Made by a program: the position numbers and the translations under genes. Below the pieces are notes generated by a model. The model was not told the origin of the DNA. It was given only the letters and a program-made list of their open reading frames with translations, and made no database searches. A DNA stretch of 42,189 nucleotides. Source: an uncultured Lachnospiraceae bacterium. GTDB lineage: Bacteria; Bacillota; Clostridia; Lachnospirales; Lachnospiraceae. Positions 24,563 through 34,872 of this stretch are shown here, piece after piece. The DNA is taken from assembly GCA_905235275.1 (NCBI GenBank), contig CAJOLA010000005.1:1-42189 (forward strand), given 5' to 3'. Position 1 is the stretch's first letter. Each line of letters starts with the position of its first letter.

Positions 24563-26191
24563 ATGATCAGTGCGAATAATGTAACTTACAGAATCGGCAA
24601 AAAAGCCCTTTTTGAAGATGTAAACATCAAGTTTACAGAAGGCAACTGCTATGGTCTTATCGGGGCCAACGGTGCAGGTAAATCCACTTTTTTAAAGATT
24701 CTTGCGGGAAACATAGAGCCGTCCAAGGGCGAGATTGCAATAACACCCGGACAGAGAATATCCGTTCTGGAGCAGGACCACTTCAAATACGATGATTTTA
24801 AGGCTATAGATACCGTAATCATGGGTAATCAGAAGCTTTATGACATCATGAAAGAAAAAGAAGCCATCTACGCAAAAGAGGACTTCAGCGAAGAAGACGG
24901 TAACCGTGCCAGCGATTTAGAGGCTGAATTTGCCGAGATGAACGGCTGGGAAGCGGAATCTGACGCGGCTCAGCTTCTTAACGGTCTTGGCGTGGATACA
25001 CAGTATCACGAGATGCTCATGAAAGACCTCGGCGGTAACGAGAAGGTGAAGGTTCTTCTTGCAAAGGCGCTTTTCGGTAATCCCGACATACTTCTTCTTG
25101 ACGAGCCTACGAACCACCTGGATCTTGATGCCATCAGCTGGCTTGAGGAATTCCTTGCAAACTTTGAGAATACCGTTATCGTCGTTTCTCACGACAGACA
25201 TTTTCTTAACCAGGTATGTACCCAGATAGCGGATATAGATTATGCCAAGATTCAGCTTTATGCCGGTAATTACGATTTCTGGTATGAGTCCAGTCAGCTT
25301 ATTTTAAAACAGAGAAAAGAAGCCAACAGGAAAAAGGAAGAAAAGATTAAGGAGCTTCAGGAATTTATTCAAAGATTCTCGGCTAACGCTTCCAAATCCA
25401 AGCAGGCTACTTCAAGAAAAAGAGCTCTTGAAAAGATCGAACTCGATGATATCAGACCTTCCAGCCGTAAATATCCTTACGTGGATTTCAGACCGGAAAG
25501 AGAGATAGGCAATGAAGTTCTCGAGGTGAAGGGCTTAAGCAAAGGCGACATATTAAAGGATATTAATTTTATAGTTAATAAGACGGATAAGATTGCCTTT
25601 GTAGGTTCCAACGAGATTGCAACGACATCGTTATTTAATATACTTACCGAGAACGAAGAGCCTGATGCAGGCGAATTTAAATGGGGAGTAACGACAAAGG
25701 TTGCGTATTTTCCGAAGGATATCGGTGCACAGTTTACCGAAGACATTACCATAGTGGAGTGGCTTACGAGATATTCACCCGATCCGGATCCGACATATGT
25801 AAGAGGCTTCCTCGGACGTATGCTTTTCCCGGGCGAAGACGGCGTTAAAAAGGTAAATGTCCTTTCCGGAGGAGAGAAGGTAAGAGTTCTTCTTTCAAGA
25901 ATGATGATAGAGGGTGCGAATGTACTTATCTTTGACGACCCCACAAACCACCTTGACATGGAGTCTATCACGGCACTTAATAACGCACTTATTAAGTTTG
26001 ACGGAGTAGTGATTTTTACGTCTCACGACCACCAGTTCGTTCAGACCATCGGTAACCGTATCATGGAGGTTCTTCCTGACGGAACACTTATCGACAGAAT
26101 GACGACTTATGATGAGTACCTTGAAAATGACGAGCTTGCGCGTAAGAGACAGGGAACATCCGACTTATCGGATGAAGATGATATTGACTAA
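24563..26191 (+). CDS. ABC-F family ATPase with a degenerate second Walker A
   Basis: This is a soluble 542-residue ABC-F protein with two nucleotide-binding domains and no membrane segment; relatives act on the ribosome. NBD1 has Walker A GANGAGKS (34-41), signature LGGNEK and Walker B LLLDEPTNHLD. A charged linker rich in Lys/Glu (about 250-300) separates the domains. NBD2 has a normal LSGGEKVRVLL signature and FDDPTNHLD, but its Walker A reads GSNEIATTS (348-356): the Gly-Lys pair is replaced by Ala353-Thr354. ATP hydrolysis at that site is doubtful. The family may be involved in translation or antibiotic response; no specific resistance type is recognised. Confidence 0.9.
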   Translation: MISANNVTYRIGKKALFEDVNIKFTEGNCYGLIGANGAGKSTFLKILAGNIEPSKGEIAITPGQRISVLEQDHFKYDDFKAIDTVIMGNQKLYDIMKEKEAIYAKEDFSEEDGNRASDLEAEFAEMNGWEAESDAAQLLNGLGVDTQYHEMLMKDLGGNEKVKVLLAKALFGNPDILLLDEPTNHLDLDAISWLEEFLANFENTVIVVSHDRHFLNQVCTQIADIDYAKIQLYAGNYDFWYESSQLILKQRKEANRKKEEKIKELQEFIQRFSANASKSKQATSRKRALEKIELDDIRPSSRKYPYVDFRPEREIGNEVLEVKGLSKGDILKDINFIVNKTDKIAFVGSNEIATTSLFNILTENEEPDAGEFKWGVTTKVAYFPKDIGAQFTEDITIVEWLTRYSPDPDPTYVRGFLGRMLFPGEDGVKKVNVLSGGEKVRVLLSRMMIEGANVLIFDDPTNHLDMESITALNNALIKFDGVVIFTSHDHQFVQTIGNRIMEVLPDGTLIDRMTTYDEYLENDELARKRQGTSDLSDEDDID

Positions 26192-26215
26192 TTAAATCGT
26201 AAGGATTTTATACAG

Positions 26216-29002
26216 ATGGCAACTAACCAATCTAAAAAAAGTACTACAACAAAGAAAAAAACAACATCCAAAAGTACTTCCGGCAGCAGATCCAAGTCAA
26301 CTGCCGCCAAGAGCAGGCCCAAGGGTGTCAGAACGGACATCTGGTTTTTGGTTGCGCTCGGTCTGTTGGTTTTGCTTACCCTTAGTAACTTCGGTTTGGT
26401 CGGAGCGGTAGGAAGAGGCGTTAAATGGTTTGAGTTTGGCATTATGGGGGTAATGGGTTATGTTTTCCCGTTTGTGCTGACATTCAACCTTTTATACAGA
26501 GCTTCAGTTTCCGTTATGACGGGAAGTGCGAGGGTTAAGTTTACTGCAACATACTTTCTGATGGCATTTATTGATGCATTTATCCAGAGGCTTTGTTCGG
26601 TGCCGGATATAAAGACGGCGTCAGTCGGAGACTTTTTCATAAAAAGTGCGAACGATAAATGCGGAGGCGGATTTGTCGGAGGTATTTTGGTAAAAATTCT
26701 CTCTCCGACTGCGATTGCAGGAACCATAATAATTCTTATAATCCTTATGTTGATTTGTGTCGTGATTATTTCCGAGTGGAAGGTAAGAAACAGCGTTTCC
26801 GCCGTGAAATCAAGGAGCAAAAAGGCTGCAGGCAATATCAAAAGAGACTATGAGGATTACAGCAGGCATGCGGATGAGACCAATGCCAGAAGAATGCGTG
26901 AGAGGGAAGAAAAAGCCGCAGCGATTCAGGCGGCCCGTGAAGCAGAGGACGAAGACGAGGTTGAGTATGCAAGAAGGCAGGAAGTAAGCAGGAGACGTAC
27001 CTATGAGAGAGCGGGCTCCGATCCCGACAGACAAAAAGACATAATGCGGGCGGATGAAGAGCTTGCGCATCTTGCCGAACTCGAAAAGAAATTCGCCGAA
27101 ACGAAGGCTCCGAAATTCTCTGAAGGAGAGATTAAGAGAGCGGGAAATGTCATATCGGGAGTCGGTGATTTTTCAATAAATACTCCGGATGCTACTGAAG
27201 TGCCCGAACAGTCATTAGATAATAACTTTGAAGGCTTCGATGTGCCTGAAGAAGATGATTCTTCAAGAATCAACGAAGGCTTCGGTAATTCCTCAAGGAA
27301 CTCTGCTTTACTTGAGAAAATGAGAAAGATGGGTGCAAAAACCAAGACACCCGAGGCAATCGAGCCTGAGATTCATGAAGAAACACCGGTTGATACCGCA
27401 GATGTTCGCGGGGAGGCACCAAAGCCTGCTCCCGCAAGACCGGCAGCGCCAAAGAAATCCGAGGCACACGTAACGACGACCAGACCTCCCGCCACTCCGA
27501 TAAAAGCGGATATTGCGGGAACACCTGAGTCGATGGATGAATATGATTACCCGCCCATCAGCCTTTTAAAGAATCCGAGAGGCTCATCAGGCAATATGAT
27601 GAGCGAGAACAGAAAGACCGCCGCAATTTTGCAGCAGACTCTCGATACATTCGGTGTTGAGGCAAAGGTTACCGATATCAGCTGCGGTCCGGCGGTTACG
27701 AGATTCGAACTGCAGCCGGGACCGAGAGTAAAGGTAAGCAAGATTATTGGATTAACGGATGAGATTAAGCTTAATCTCGCCGTTCCCGATATCAGAATAG
27801 AAGCTCCGATACCGGGGAAAGCGGCTGTCGGTATCGAGATACCGAATAAACAGTCAAGAAGTGTTTCATTAAGGGAACTCATTGATTCCGAAAGCTTCAG
27901 AGCTCAGAAATCCCTGATATCCTTTGCGGTAGGAGAAGACATTTCCGGGAATCCCGTTATGGCGGACATTGCGAAGATGCCCCATCTTCTTATAGCGGGC
28001 TCCACGGGATCGGGTAAATCGGTCTGCATTAACTCACTCATCATGAGCGTGCTCTACAGAGCAAGACCTGATGAGGTTAAGATGATAATGATTGATCCAA
28101 AGAGGGTAGAGCTTAGCGTATATGACGGAATACCTCATCTTCTTATACCGGTCGTTACCGACCCCAAGAAGGCATCGGGTGCGCTTAACTGGGCGGTAGC
28201 CGAGATGGATGCAAGATATACCAAGTTTGCCGAAGCAAAGGCGAGAAACCTTGCAGACTATAACGAGAAGGTAAAAAGTTCAAACGACCCTGAGCTTGCA
28301 CCGATGCCGCAGATGCTTGTGATTATCGACGAGCTTGCGGATCTTATGATGGTGGCATCCAAAGAAGTGGAGACATCAATTTGCCGTCTTGCACAGCTGG
28401 CGCGTGCGGCCGGAATACATTTGGTAATAGCCACACAGAGACCTTCGGTTAATGTAATTACGGGTCTTATTAAGAATAACGTGCCATCAAGAATAGCATT
28501 TGCCGTATCATCAGGAGTGGATTCAAGAACCATAATAGATATGAACGGTGCCGAGAAGCTGCTCGGAAAAGGTGATATGTTATTCTTCCCGGCAGGAATG
28601 CCAAAGCCTCAGAGAGTGCAGGGTGCATTCGTATCCGACGAAGAGGTTGCGGGTGTGGTTAATTTCCTTAAAGAAAGAAACAAAAAAGAAAATACGGAAG
28701 AGGAAACCAAGGTTATGGAAACCGTAACGTCTGCGACAAGCGCGTTTCCGGGCGGAAGCTCCTATGACGACGAGCAAAGAGACGAGCTTTTTGAGGAGGC
28801 CGCAAGGTTTGTAATCGAAAAGGGCAAAGGCTCAATCGGTATGCTGCAGAGAAACTTCCGTATCGGATTTAACAGAGCCGGACGTATTATGGACCAGCTT
28901 GCGGATGAGGGAATCGTCGGTCCCGAGACGGGAACCAAGCCGAGACAGATTCTTATGACCATGGAAGAATTGGAAGAGTATCTTAAAAACAACAATCAGT
29001 AA
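26216..29002 (+). CDS. ftsK: DNA translocase FtsK/SpoIIIE
   Basis: This 928-residue septal DNA pump moves chromosomal DNA through the division septum. The first 35 residues are Lys/Ser/Thr-rich; about four transmembrane segments follow (about 40-190). A long charged linker (about 190-440) precedes the motor. Walker A GSTGSGKS is at 595-602 and Walker [13 protein letters not shown] follows. The C-terminal winged-helix gamma domain (about 855-928, [20 protein letters not shown]) is present and would recognise polar DNA sequences. SpoIIIE and FtsK cannot be told apart from sequence alone. Confidence 0.95.
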   Translation: MATNQSKKSTTTKKKTTSKSTSGSRSKSTAAKSRPKGVRTDIWFLVALGLLVLLTLSNFGLVGAVGRGVKWFEFGIMGVMGYVFPFVLTFNLLYRASVSVMTGSARVKFTATYFLMAFIDAFIQRLCSVPDIKTASVGDFFIKSANDKCGGGFVGGILVKILSPTAIAGTIIILIILMLICVVIISEWKVRNSVSAVKSRSKKAAGNIKRDYEDYSRHADETNARRMREREEKAAAIQAAREAEDEDEVEYARRQEVSRRRTYERAGSDPDRQKDIMRADEELAHLAELEKKFAETKAPKFSEGEIKRAGNVISGVGDFSINTPDATEVPEQSLDNNFEGFDVPEEDDSSRINEGFGNSSRNSALLEKMRKMGAKTKTPEAIEPEIHEETPVDTADVRGEAPKPAPARPAAPKKSEAHVTTTRPPATPIKADIAGTPESMDEYDYPPISLLKNPRGSSGNMMSENRKTAAILQQTLDTFGVEAKVTDISCGPAVTRFELQPGPRVKVSKIIGLTDEIKLNLAVPDIRIEAPIPGKAAVGIEIPNKQSRSVSLRELIDSESFRAQKSLISFAVGEDISGNPVMADIAKMPHLLIAGSTGSGKSVCINSLIMSVLYRARPDEVKMIMIDPKRVELSVYDGIPHLLIPVVTDPKKASGALNWAVAEMDARYTKFAEAKARNLADYNEKVKSSNDPELAPMPQMLVIIDELADLMMVASKEVETSICRLAQLARAAGIHLVIATQRPSVNVITGLIKNNVPSRIAFAVSSGVDSRTIIDMNGAEKLLGKGDMLFFPAGMPKPQRVQGAFVSDEEVAGVVNFLKERNKKENTEEETKVMETVTSATSAFPGGSSYDDEQRDELFEEAARFVIEKGKGSIGMLQRNFRIGFNRAGRIMDQLADEGIVGPETGTKPRQILMTMEELEEYLKNNNQ

Positions 29003-29013
29003 AAGAGGTTAAC

Positions 29014-30696
29014 ATGTCGAACGTATTAAGTGATATAGAGATAGCGCAACAGGCACAAATGAAGCCGATAGCCGAAGTGGCTGAAGCTTTTGGTGTTAAG
29101 GAGGATGAGCTTGAGCTTTACGGAAGATATAAGGCAAAGCTTAATGACTCACTTGAGAACAGATTAAAAAACGAAAAAGACGGCAAGCTTATACTTGTAA
29201 CGGCCATCAATCCCACACCTGCAGGTGAAGGAAAGACGACAACGACCATCGGTGTTACACAGGCCATGAATCTTTTGGGAAAGAAGACCATTGCGGCACT
29301 TCGTGAACCGTCTCTGGGACCGTGCTTCGGTATTAAGGGCGGTGCGGCAGGCGGCGGATATGCACAGGTTGTACCCATGGAAGATCTCAACCTTCATTTT
29401 ACGGGCGACTTTCATGCAATTACTTCAGCAAACAACCTGCTTGCTGCTCTTATTGATAATCATATCATGCACGGTAATGCTTTAAGAATTGATACAAAGC
29501 GTATCATTTGGAAGCGTTGCATGGATATGAACGACAGAGCCTTAAGAGACATGGTTATCGGACTCGGTAACAGAGCAAACGGTCAGATTCGCGAGGATCA
29601 TTTCATTATCACGGCAGCTTCCGAGATTATGGCAATCTTCTGTATGGCGACTGACATGGAAGATTTAAAAAATCGTCTCGACAGAATTATCGTTGCATAT
29701 GACCTTGACGGCGATCCGGTCAGAGCCGGTGATTTAAAGGCGACGGGTGCAATGGCTGCGCTCCTTAAGGATGCCTTTATGCCGAACATGATTCAGACGC
29801 TTGAGAATACGCCCGCTCTTATTCATGGCGGTCCTTTTGCCAATATTGCACACGGCTGTAACTCCGTAAGAGCAACCAGACTTGCCTTAAAGCTTGCCGA
29901 TTACTGTGTGACGGAAGCCGGATTCGGTGCGGATCTTGGTGCCGAGAAGTTCATGGATATCAAGTGCAGAAATGCAGGTATCAGACCTGACGCGGTAATT
30001 ATCGTTGCAACAGTTCGTGCGCTTAAGTATAACGGCGGCGTGCCCAAGGAAAACGTCAGCGAGCCCGATCTTGAAGCTCTTAAGAAGGGAATAGTTAACC
30101 TTGATAAGCACATCGAGAATGTACAAAGATTCGGTGTGCCTGTTGTTGTAGCTCTCAATGAATTCCTTACGGATACAAAAGAGGAATACGAATTCATACG
30201 CAAGCATTGTGCTCAGAAAGGCTGTGAATTTGCGATTTCACGTGTATGGAAAGACGGCGGAGAGGGCGGAAAAGAACTCGCAAATAAAGTTCTTTCCGTA
30301 ATTGAAAAAGGCACTGATGATTTCAGATTCCTTTATACGGATGCTCTTCCGATTGAAGAAAAGATTAGAACCATTGCCCGTAACATTTATGGAGCGGACG
30401 ATGTTGAATTTGAAGGCGATACCTTAAAGAATATCGAAAAGATAACCTCGATGGGATTCGGCAAGCTGCCGGTATGTATGGCAAAGACGCAGTATTCTCT
30501 CTCGGATGATGCGGCAAAGCTTGGAAGACCTACGGGATTTAAGATTCGCGTCAGAGATGTATATGTAAGTGCGGGAGCGGGATTTGTTGTTGTTCTTACC
30601 GGTAAGATTCTTACCATGCCGGGACTTCCCGTGGTACCTGCAGCCAATGATATCAACTGTGATGAAAAGACAGGTAAGATATCCGGATTATTCTGA
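29014..30696 (+). CDS. fhs: Formate-tetrahydrofolate ligase
   Basis: This 560-residue ATP-dependent enzyme makes 10-formyl-THF from formate and THF. The P loop [13 protein letters not shown] (about 68-80) and the [22 protein letters not shown] segment are family signatures, and the length is normal. It feeds purine and formyl-Met synthesis, and fmt lies 2.5 kb downstream in the same run. AAAGAGG precedes the ATG. No other acetyl-CoA pathway gene is in the window, so a role in acetogenesis is not implied. Confidence 0.97.
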   Translation: MSNVLSDIEIAQQAQMKPIAEVAEAFGVKEDELELYGRYKAKLNDSLENRLKNEKDGKLILVTAINPTPAGEGKTTTTIGVTQAMNLLGKKTIAALREPSLGPCFGIKGGAAGGGYAQVVPMEDLNLHFTGDFHAITSANNLLAALIDNHIMHGNALRIDTKRIIWKRCMDMNDRALRDMVIGLGNRANGQIREDHFIITAASEIMAIFCMATDMEDLKNRLDRIIVAYDLDGDPVRAGDLKATGAMAALLKDAFMPNMIQTLENTPALIHGGPFANIAHGCNSVRATRLALKLADYCVTEAGFGADLGAEKFMDIKCRNAGIRPDAVIIVATVRALKYNGGVPKENVSEPDLEALKKGIVNLDKHIENVQRFGVPVVVALNEFLTDTKEEYEFIRKHCAQKGCEFAISRVWKDGGEGGKELANKVLSVIEKGTDDFRFLYTDALPIEEKIRTIARNIYGADDVEFEGDTLKNIEKITSMGFGKLPVCMAKTQYSLSDDAAKLGRPTGFKIRVRDVYVSAGAGFVVVLTGKILTMPGLPVVPAANDINCDEKTGKISGLF

Positions 30697-30711
30697 TACT
30701 CGGGTGATATT

Positions 30712-32724
30712 ATGACAGAGTTTTATGCCGATGTTGTTCCCGGCATATCACACAAAGAACTTGATAAAACCTTTCAATACAAAGTGCCGGACAGCCTCGT
30801 TTCGAGTGCCGTCCCCGGTGCTTTTGTTAAGGTGCCGTTTGGACGGGGTAATAAAGAGATAACGGGATTTATCATTGAACTCAGTGAAACTCCCAAGATA
30901 GATCCGGAAAAGATAAAAGAAATAAAAGAGATTTTATCCGACAGCGAGCTTCCCGAAAGCCGAATGATAGACCTTGCGCATTGGATGAAGGAAGAGTATG
31001 ATACCACGCTTATAAAAGCTTTAAAGACGGTATTTCCCGTGCAGGAAACGGTAAGAGAGGTAAAGTCCCGCACCAAGCCCGTAGATTATGCCAAAGACAG
31101 TGAAGCCGGAATCACGCTTAATGATGAACAAAAAAATTTTTGTGACGACGTAAAAACCGACTTCGATAACGGCATAAGAGATACTTATCTTTTGCATGGC
31201 GTGACAGGAAGCGGTAAGACGCTTTGCTATATGGAGGTTATTGAGCACATCATAAGCCGGAGGTGTCGCGCGATAATGCTTATCCCCGAGATTTCGCTTA
31301 CATGGCAGACGGTCGGAAGGTTTAAGAGCCGTTTTGGAGATAGAGTAAGCATCGTTAACTCGAGGATGTCAAAGGGTGAAAAGTACAGGGAGTTCGTAAG
31401 GTGCTCAAGAGGAGAGGTGGACGTGGTGATAGGACCGCGCTCCGCCCTCTTTGCACCTTTAAAGAATATCGGGGTTATCGTTATTGACGAAGAACATGAG
31501 GATTCCTACAAAAGTGAGAATGCTCCCGGATACCACGCAAGGGAAGTGGCCGATTACATTGCAAAAAAAGAAGGTGCATCCCTGGTTTTGGGATCCGCAA
31601 CACCTTCCGTAAAGACCTATTACAGAGCAAAAAAAGGCGATATAAGACTCTACAGGCTGACAGAGAGAGCGTCGGATTCTCCGCTTCCAAAAGTCTTCGT
31701 CGAAGACATGAGGGAGGAGTTAAAGTCAGGGAACAGACAGATGTTCTCAAGAAGGCTTATCGAGTCATTAAGGATAAGGCTTGAGAAAAAAGAACAGGCC
31801 ATGCTTTTCCTCAACAAAAGAGGTTATGCGGGCTTTGTATCCTGCAGGTCATGCGGTCATGTCATGAAATGCAAAAACTGCGATATATCCATGACCTATC
31901 ACCGCGTCGGAAGGCTTATGTGTCACTACTGCGGATATACAGTGCCGATGGTAAGTAAATGTCCCGAGTGCGGTTCTCCTCATATTGCGGGATTCAAGGC
32001 AGGAACCCAGCAGGTGGAGGAAAGCATAAAAAAGCTTTTTCCGCAGGCAAGGGTTCTTAGGATGGATAAGGACACGACTTCGACCAAGGACGCCCACGCA
32101 AGGATTCTTTCGGAATTTTCAAAAGGCAATGCCGATATACTGGTCGGAACGCAGATGATAGTAAAGGGGCATGATTTTGAAAATGTGACTCTTTGCTGTG
32201 CACTGGCGGCGGACATGTCGCTTTTTGCGGGTGACTACAGAGCATCCGAGAGGACGTTTGATTTGCTGACACAGGCTGCCGGGAGGGCCGGAAGGGCCGA
32301 CAGAGCCGGTGAGATGATTATTCAGACGTACGATCCGGACAATTACTGTATTGTCCACAGTGCCGCACACGATTATGAAGGCTTTTACAACGACGAGATG
32401 GAATTTCGCAGACTTTTGTTATATCCGCCCGTTTGGAATATGATGACTACGGGCATAATTTCATCCGATGAAGAAGCGTTAATAAATGTGTGCGAGAGCA
32501 TATCGCAGTCGGAGTACATTAACGATTTGAAGAAAAATCCAAAAGACATTACAATTATAGGACCTTCAAAGGAATCGATTTACAGGGTAGACAATGAGTA
32601 CAGAATGGTAATGTACATTAAGTCAAAAGAAGCGTACATTTTAAAAGAAATAAGAAAAGAGATTTACAAATATTGCACGGACAAGGTGTTCCTGCAATTT
32701 GATACGGATCGTACCGACATATAA
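30712..32724 (+). CDS. priA: Primosomal protein N' (replication restart helicase)
   Basis: This 670-residue 3'-5' helicase restarts stalled forks. An N-terminal 3'-binding domain (about 1-105) precedes the helicase core with Walker A GVTGSGKT (163-170) and Walker B DEEH (259-262). The zinc-binding region has paired Cys motifs: CRSCGHVMKCKNC, CHYCG and CPECG. It is shorter than the roughly 730 residues of E. coli PriA, mainly in the N-terminal part, which is common in Clostridia. It is followed closely by def and fmt. Confidence 0.95.
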   Translation: MTEFYADVVPGISHKELDKTFQYKVPDSLVSSAVPGAFVKVPFGRGNKEITGFIIELSETPKIDPEKIKEIKEILSDSELPESRMIDLAHWMKEEYDTTLIKALKTVFPVQETVREVKSRTKPVDYAKDSEAGITLNDEQKNFCDDVKTDFDNGIRDTYLLHGVTGSGKTLCYMEVIEHIISRRCRAIMLIPEISLTWQTVGRFKSRFGDRVSIVNSRMSKGEKYREFVRCSRGEVDVVIGPRSALFAPLKNIGVIVIDEEHEDSYKSENAPGYHAREVADYIAKKEGASLVLGSATPSVKTYYRAKKGDIRLYRLTERASDSPLPKVFVEDMREELKSGNRQMFSRRLIESLRIRLEKKEQAMLFLNKRGYAGFVSCRSCGHVMKCKNCDISMTYHRVGRLMCHYCGYTVPMVSKCPECGSPHIAGFKAGTQQVEESIKKLFPQARVLRMDKDTTSTKDAHARILSEFSKGNADILVGTQMIVKGHDFENVTLCCALAADMSLFAGDYRASERTFDLLTQAAGRAGRADRAGEMIIQTYDPDNYCIVHSAAHDYEGFYNDEMEFRRLLLYPPVWNMMTTGIISSDEEALINVCESISQSEYINDLKKNPKDITIIGPSKESIYRVDNEYRMVMYIKSKEAYILKEIRKEIYKYCTDKVFLQFDTDRTDI

Positions 32725-32744
32725 TATTAAAAAAGGAGAAATAA

Positions 32745-33224
32745 ATGGCAACAAGAACAGTTCGAATAATCGGTGATGAACTTCTCAGAAAACAGTCACG
32801 GGAAGTGGAAGAGATTACGCCAAGAATTTCCGAGCTTATCGACGATATGATTGAAACCATGTATGCGGAGGACGGTGTCGGACTTGCGGCTCCGCAGGTC
32901 GGGGTTTTGCGCAGAATAATAGTTATAGACATTCATCCGAAGCAAAAGGACCCGATGGTGATTATCAATCCCGAAGTAGTACTTCAGGAGGGCGAGCAGA
33001 TTACAAGTGAGGGATGTCTTTCCGTTCCGGAGATTTCCGGCAAATGCAAACGGCCTGAGCATGTGATAGTAAAGGCAAAGGACAGGGATTTTAAAGACAT
33101 CACTATTGATGCGGAGGGTCTCCTTGCAAAATGTATTATGCACGAAATTGATCATTTAAACGGAGTTCTTTTCGTCGACATAATGATTGAAAACGATGAT
33201 GACGATTCGGTTGAAAAGGATTAA
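32745..33224 (+). CDS. def: Peptide deformylase
   Basis: This 159-residue metalloenzyme removes the formyl group from nascent proteins. All three motifs are present: GVGLAAPQVG, EGCLSVP and HEIDHLNG, which supply the metal ligands Cys and two His. It has a strong AAAAAGGAG site and precedes fmt by 3 nt; the two opposing steps of the formyl-Met cycle are thus co-expressed. Confidence 0.97.
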   Translation: MATRTVRIIGDELLRKQSREVEEITPRISELIDDMIETMYAEDGVGLAAPQVGVLRRIIVIDIHPKQKDPMVIINPEVVLQEGEQITSEGCLSVPEISGKCKRPEHVIVKAKDRDFKDITIDAEGLLAKCIMHEIDHLNGVLFVDIMIENDDDDSVEKD

Positions 33225-33227
33225 TTA

Positions 33228-34160
33228 ATGAAGACAGTATTTATGGGAACACCGGATTTTGCGACGGAGACTTTGAAGGCCCTTTATGAAAGCGGTCATG
33301 AAATCGCGCTTGTGGTTACACAGCCCGATAAACCCGTCGGAAGAAGCAAGGAATTAGTGGCACCCCCCGTTAAGCAGGAGGCGCAGAAGCTGGGACTGAA
33401 AGTTGCCCAGCCTAAAAAAATTTCCAATCCGGATTTCACAAAGCAAATAAAAGACATCAACCCGGACGTGATTGTTGTTGTGGCTTACGGACAGATATTA
33501 AAGAAGGAATTTCTTGATATCCCAAGATACGGCTGCGTAAACGTCCATGCATCGCTTCTTCCCTTATACAGAGGAGCGGCACCCATACAGTGGGCCGTTA
33601 TTAACGGGGATGAATACAGCGGAGTTACAACAATGCTCATGGGCGAAGGGGTTGATACCGGAGACATCCTGTTATCCGAAAAGGTAAAGCTTAATCCTAA
33701 AGAGACCGGAGGAAGTCTTTTTGAAAGACTAAGCACTGTCGGCGCGAAGCTCCTTATCGAGACCCTTTCCGGTCTTGAGGAGGGAAGCATTACGCCTGTG
33801 CCTCAGGATGAGAGCAGGGCGACGCACGTCGGAATGCTTTCCAAGAAAATGGGGCTTATCGATTTTAATGAGCCGGCTGAGGTTATAGAAAGACTCATCA
33901 GAGGCCTTGATCCATGGCCCGGAGCCTATACTTTTATTGACGGTAAGAAGCTTACCGTCTGGGATGCGGATGTTTTTGAAAAAAATCTGACAAAAGATGA
34001 TGTCGGGGTTATAATATCAGCAGAAAAAGACGGGCTTTGTGTACAATGCAAAGACAGCATACTAAAGATTAATGAATTGCAACTTGAGGGGAAGAAGAGG
34101 ATGAGCGCGGGAGACTTCCTTAACGGAAAGAAATTGGCTCCCGGAGATAAATTGGGGTGA
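33228..34160 (+). CDS. fmt: Methionyl-tRNA formyltransferase
   Basis: This 310-residue enzyme formylates initiator Met-tRNA using 10-formyl-THF. The N-terminal transferase domain contains the catalytic region NVHASLLPLYRGAAPIQWA and the downstream GVDTGDIL segment. A C-terminal OB-like tRNA-binding domain begins near residue 205. AAAAGGA lies before the ATG, overlapping the end of def. Length is standard. Confidence 0.97.
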   Translation: MKTVFMGTPDFATETLKALYESGHEIALVVTQPDKPVGRSKELVAPPVKQEAQKLGLKVAQPKKISNPDFTKQIKDINPDVIVVVAYGQILKKEFLDIPRYGCVNVHASLLPLYRGAAPIQWAVINGDEYSGVTTMLMGEGVDTGDILLSEKVKLNPKETGGSLFERLSTVGAKLLIETLSGLEEGSITPVPQDESRATHVGMLSKKMGLIDFNEPAEVIERLIRGLDPWPGAYTFIDGKKLTVWDADVFEKNLTKDDVGVIISAEKDGLCVQCKDSILKINELQLEGKKRMSAGDFLNGKKLAPGDKLG

Positions 34161-34164
34161 TTAT

Positions 34165-34872
34165 ATGTACTATGCTTTTGATACGGCTTATATGTGGATT
34201 TACATCCTGATGATAGCTGCTTTTATTGTTTCGCTGATAGCTCAGATAAGCGTACAATCCAATTTTAATAAATATTCAAAAGTTCAATCGTCAAGCGGTA
34301 TGACGGGAGCACAGGTCGCTAACAGACTTCTGAGTTCGCAAAATGTGACAAATGTTGCCGTGGGGCAGATTGCGGGGAATCTTACCGATCATTACAATCC
34401 GTCTAATAAGACGCTGGGGCTTTCCGAGCCGGTGTATGGAAGCAGTTCCCTGTCTGCGACGGCGGTGGCAGCACATGAATGCGGTCATGCCATGCAGCAT
34501 GCATACGGATACGGACCGTTAAAGATCAGAACGGCAATAGTACCCGTGGTTAATTTCAGTTCAAGGATATCATGGATATTTCTTATAATAGGTTTGTTCT
34601 TTAACAACAGTACCGCTTCAATATTTTTAAATATCGGTATCATACTTTTCAGTGCGGCAGTTGTATTCCAGCTTATTACTCTTCCGGTTGAGTTTGACGC
34701 TTCACGAAGAGGGTTGGATTTGCTTGAGTCCGACGGTATTCTTACAAGGGATGAAGTAAAAGGTGCATCGGCGGTACTGAAAGCGGCGGCGATGACTTAT
34801 GTTGCCGCAGCCTGCGTATCAATATTACAGCTTATCAGACTTATACTTATTTCGCGAAGCAGGAGTGATTAA
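34165..34872 (+). CDS. Zinc metallopeptidase, YugP-type membrane protein
   Basis: This 235-residue membrane protein has an N-terminal helix (about 8-28), a cytosolic or peripheral segment with the zinc motif HECGH (His104-Glu105, His108), and further hydrophobic helices (about 125-175 and 210-230). The HECGHAMQHAYGYGPLKIR region is characteristic of the YugP-like family. It is placed between fmt and rsmB, an arrangement common in Firmicutes. The substrate is unknown. Confidence 0.85.
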   Translation: MYYAFDTAYMWIYILMIAAFIVSLIAQISVQSNFNKYSKVQSSSGMTGAQVANRLLSSQNVTNVAVGQIAGNLTDHYNPSNKTLGLSEPVYGSSSLSATAVAAHECGHAMQHAYGYGPLKIRTAIVPVVNFSSRISWIFLIIGLFFNNSTASIFLNIGIILFSAAVVFQLITLPVEFDASRRGLDLLESDGILTRDEVKGASAVLKAAAMTYVAAACVSILQLIRLILISRSRSD

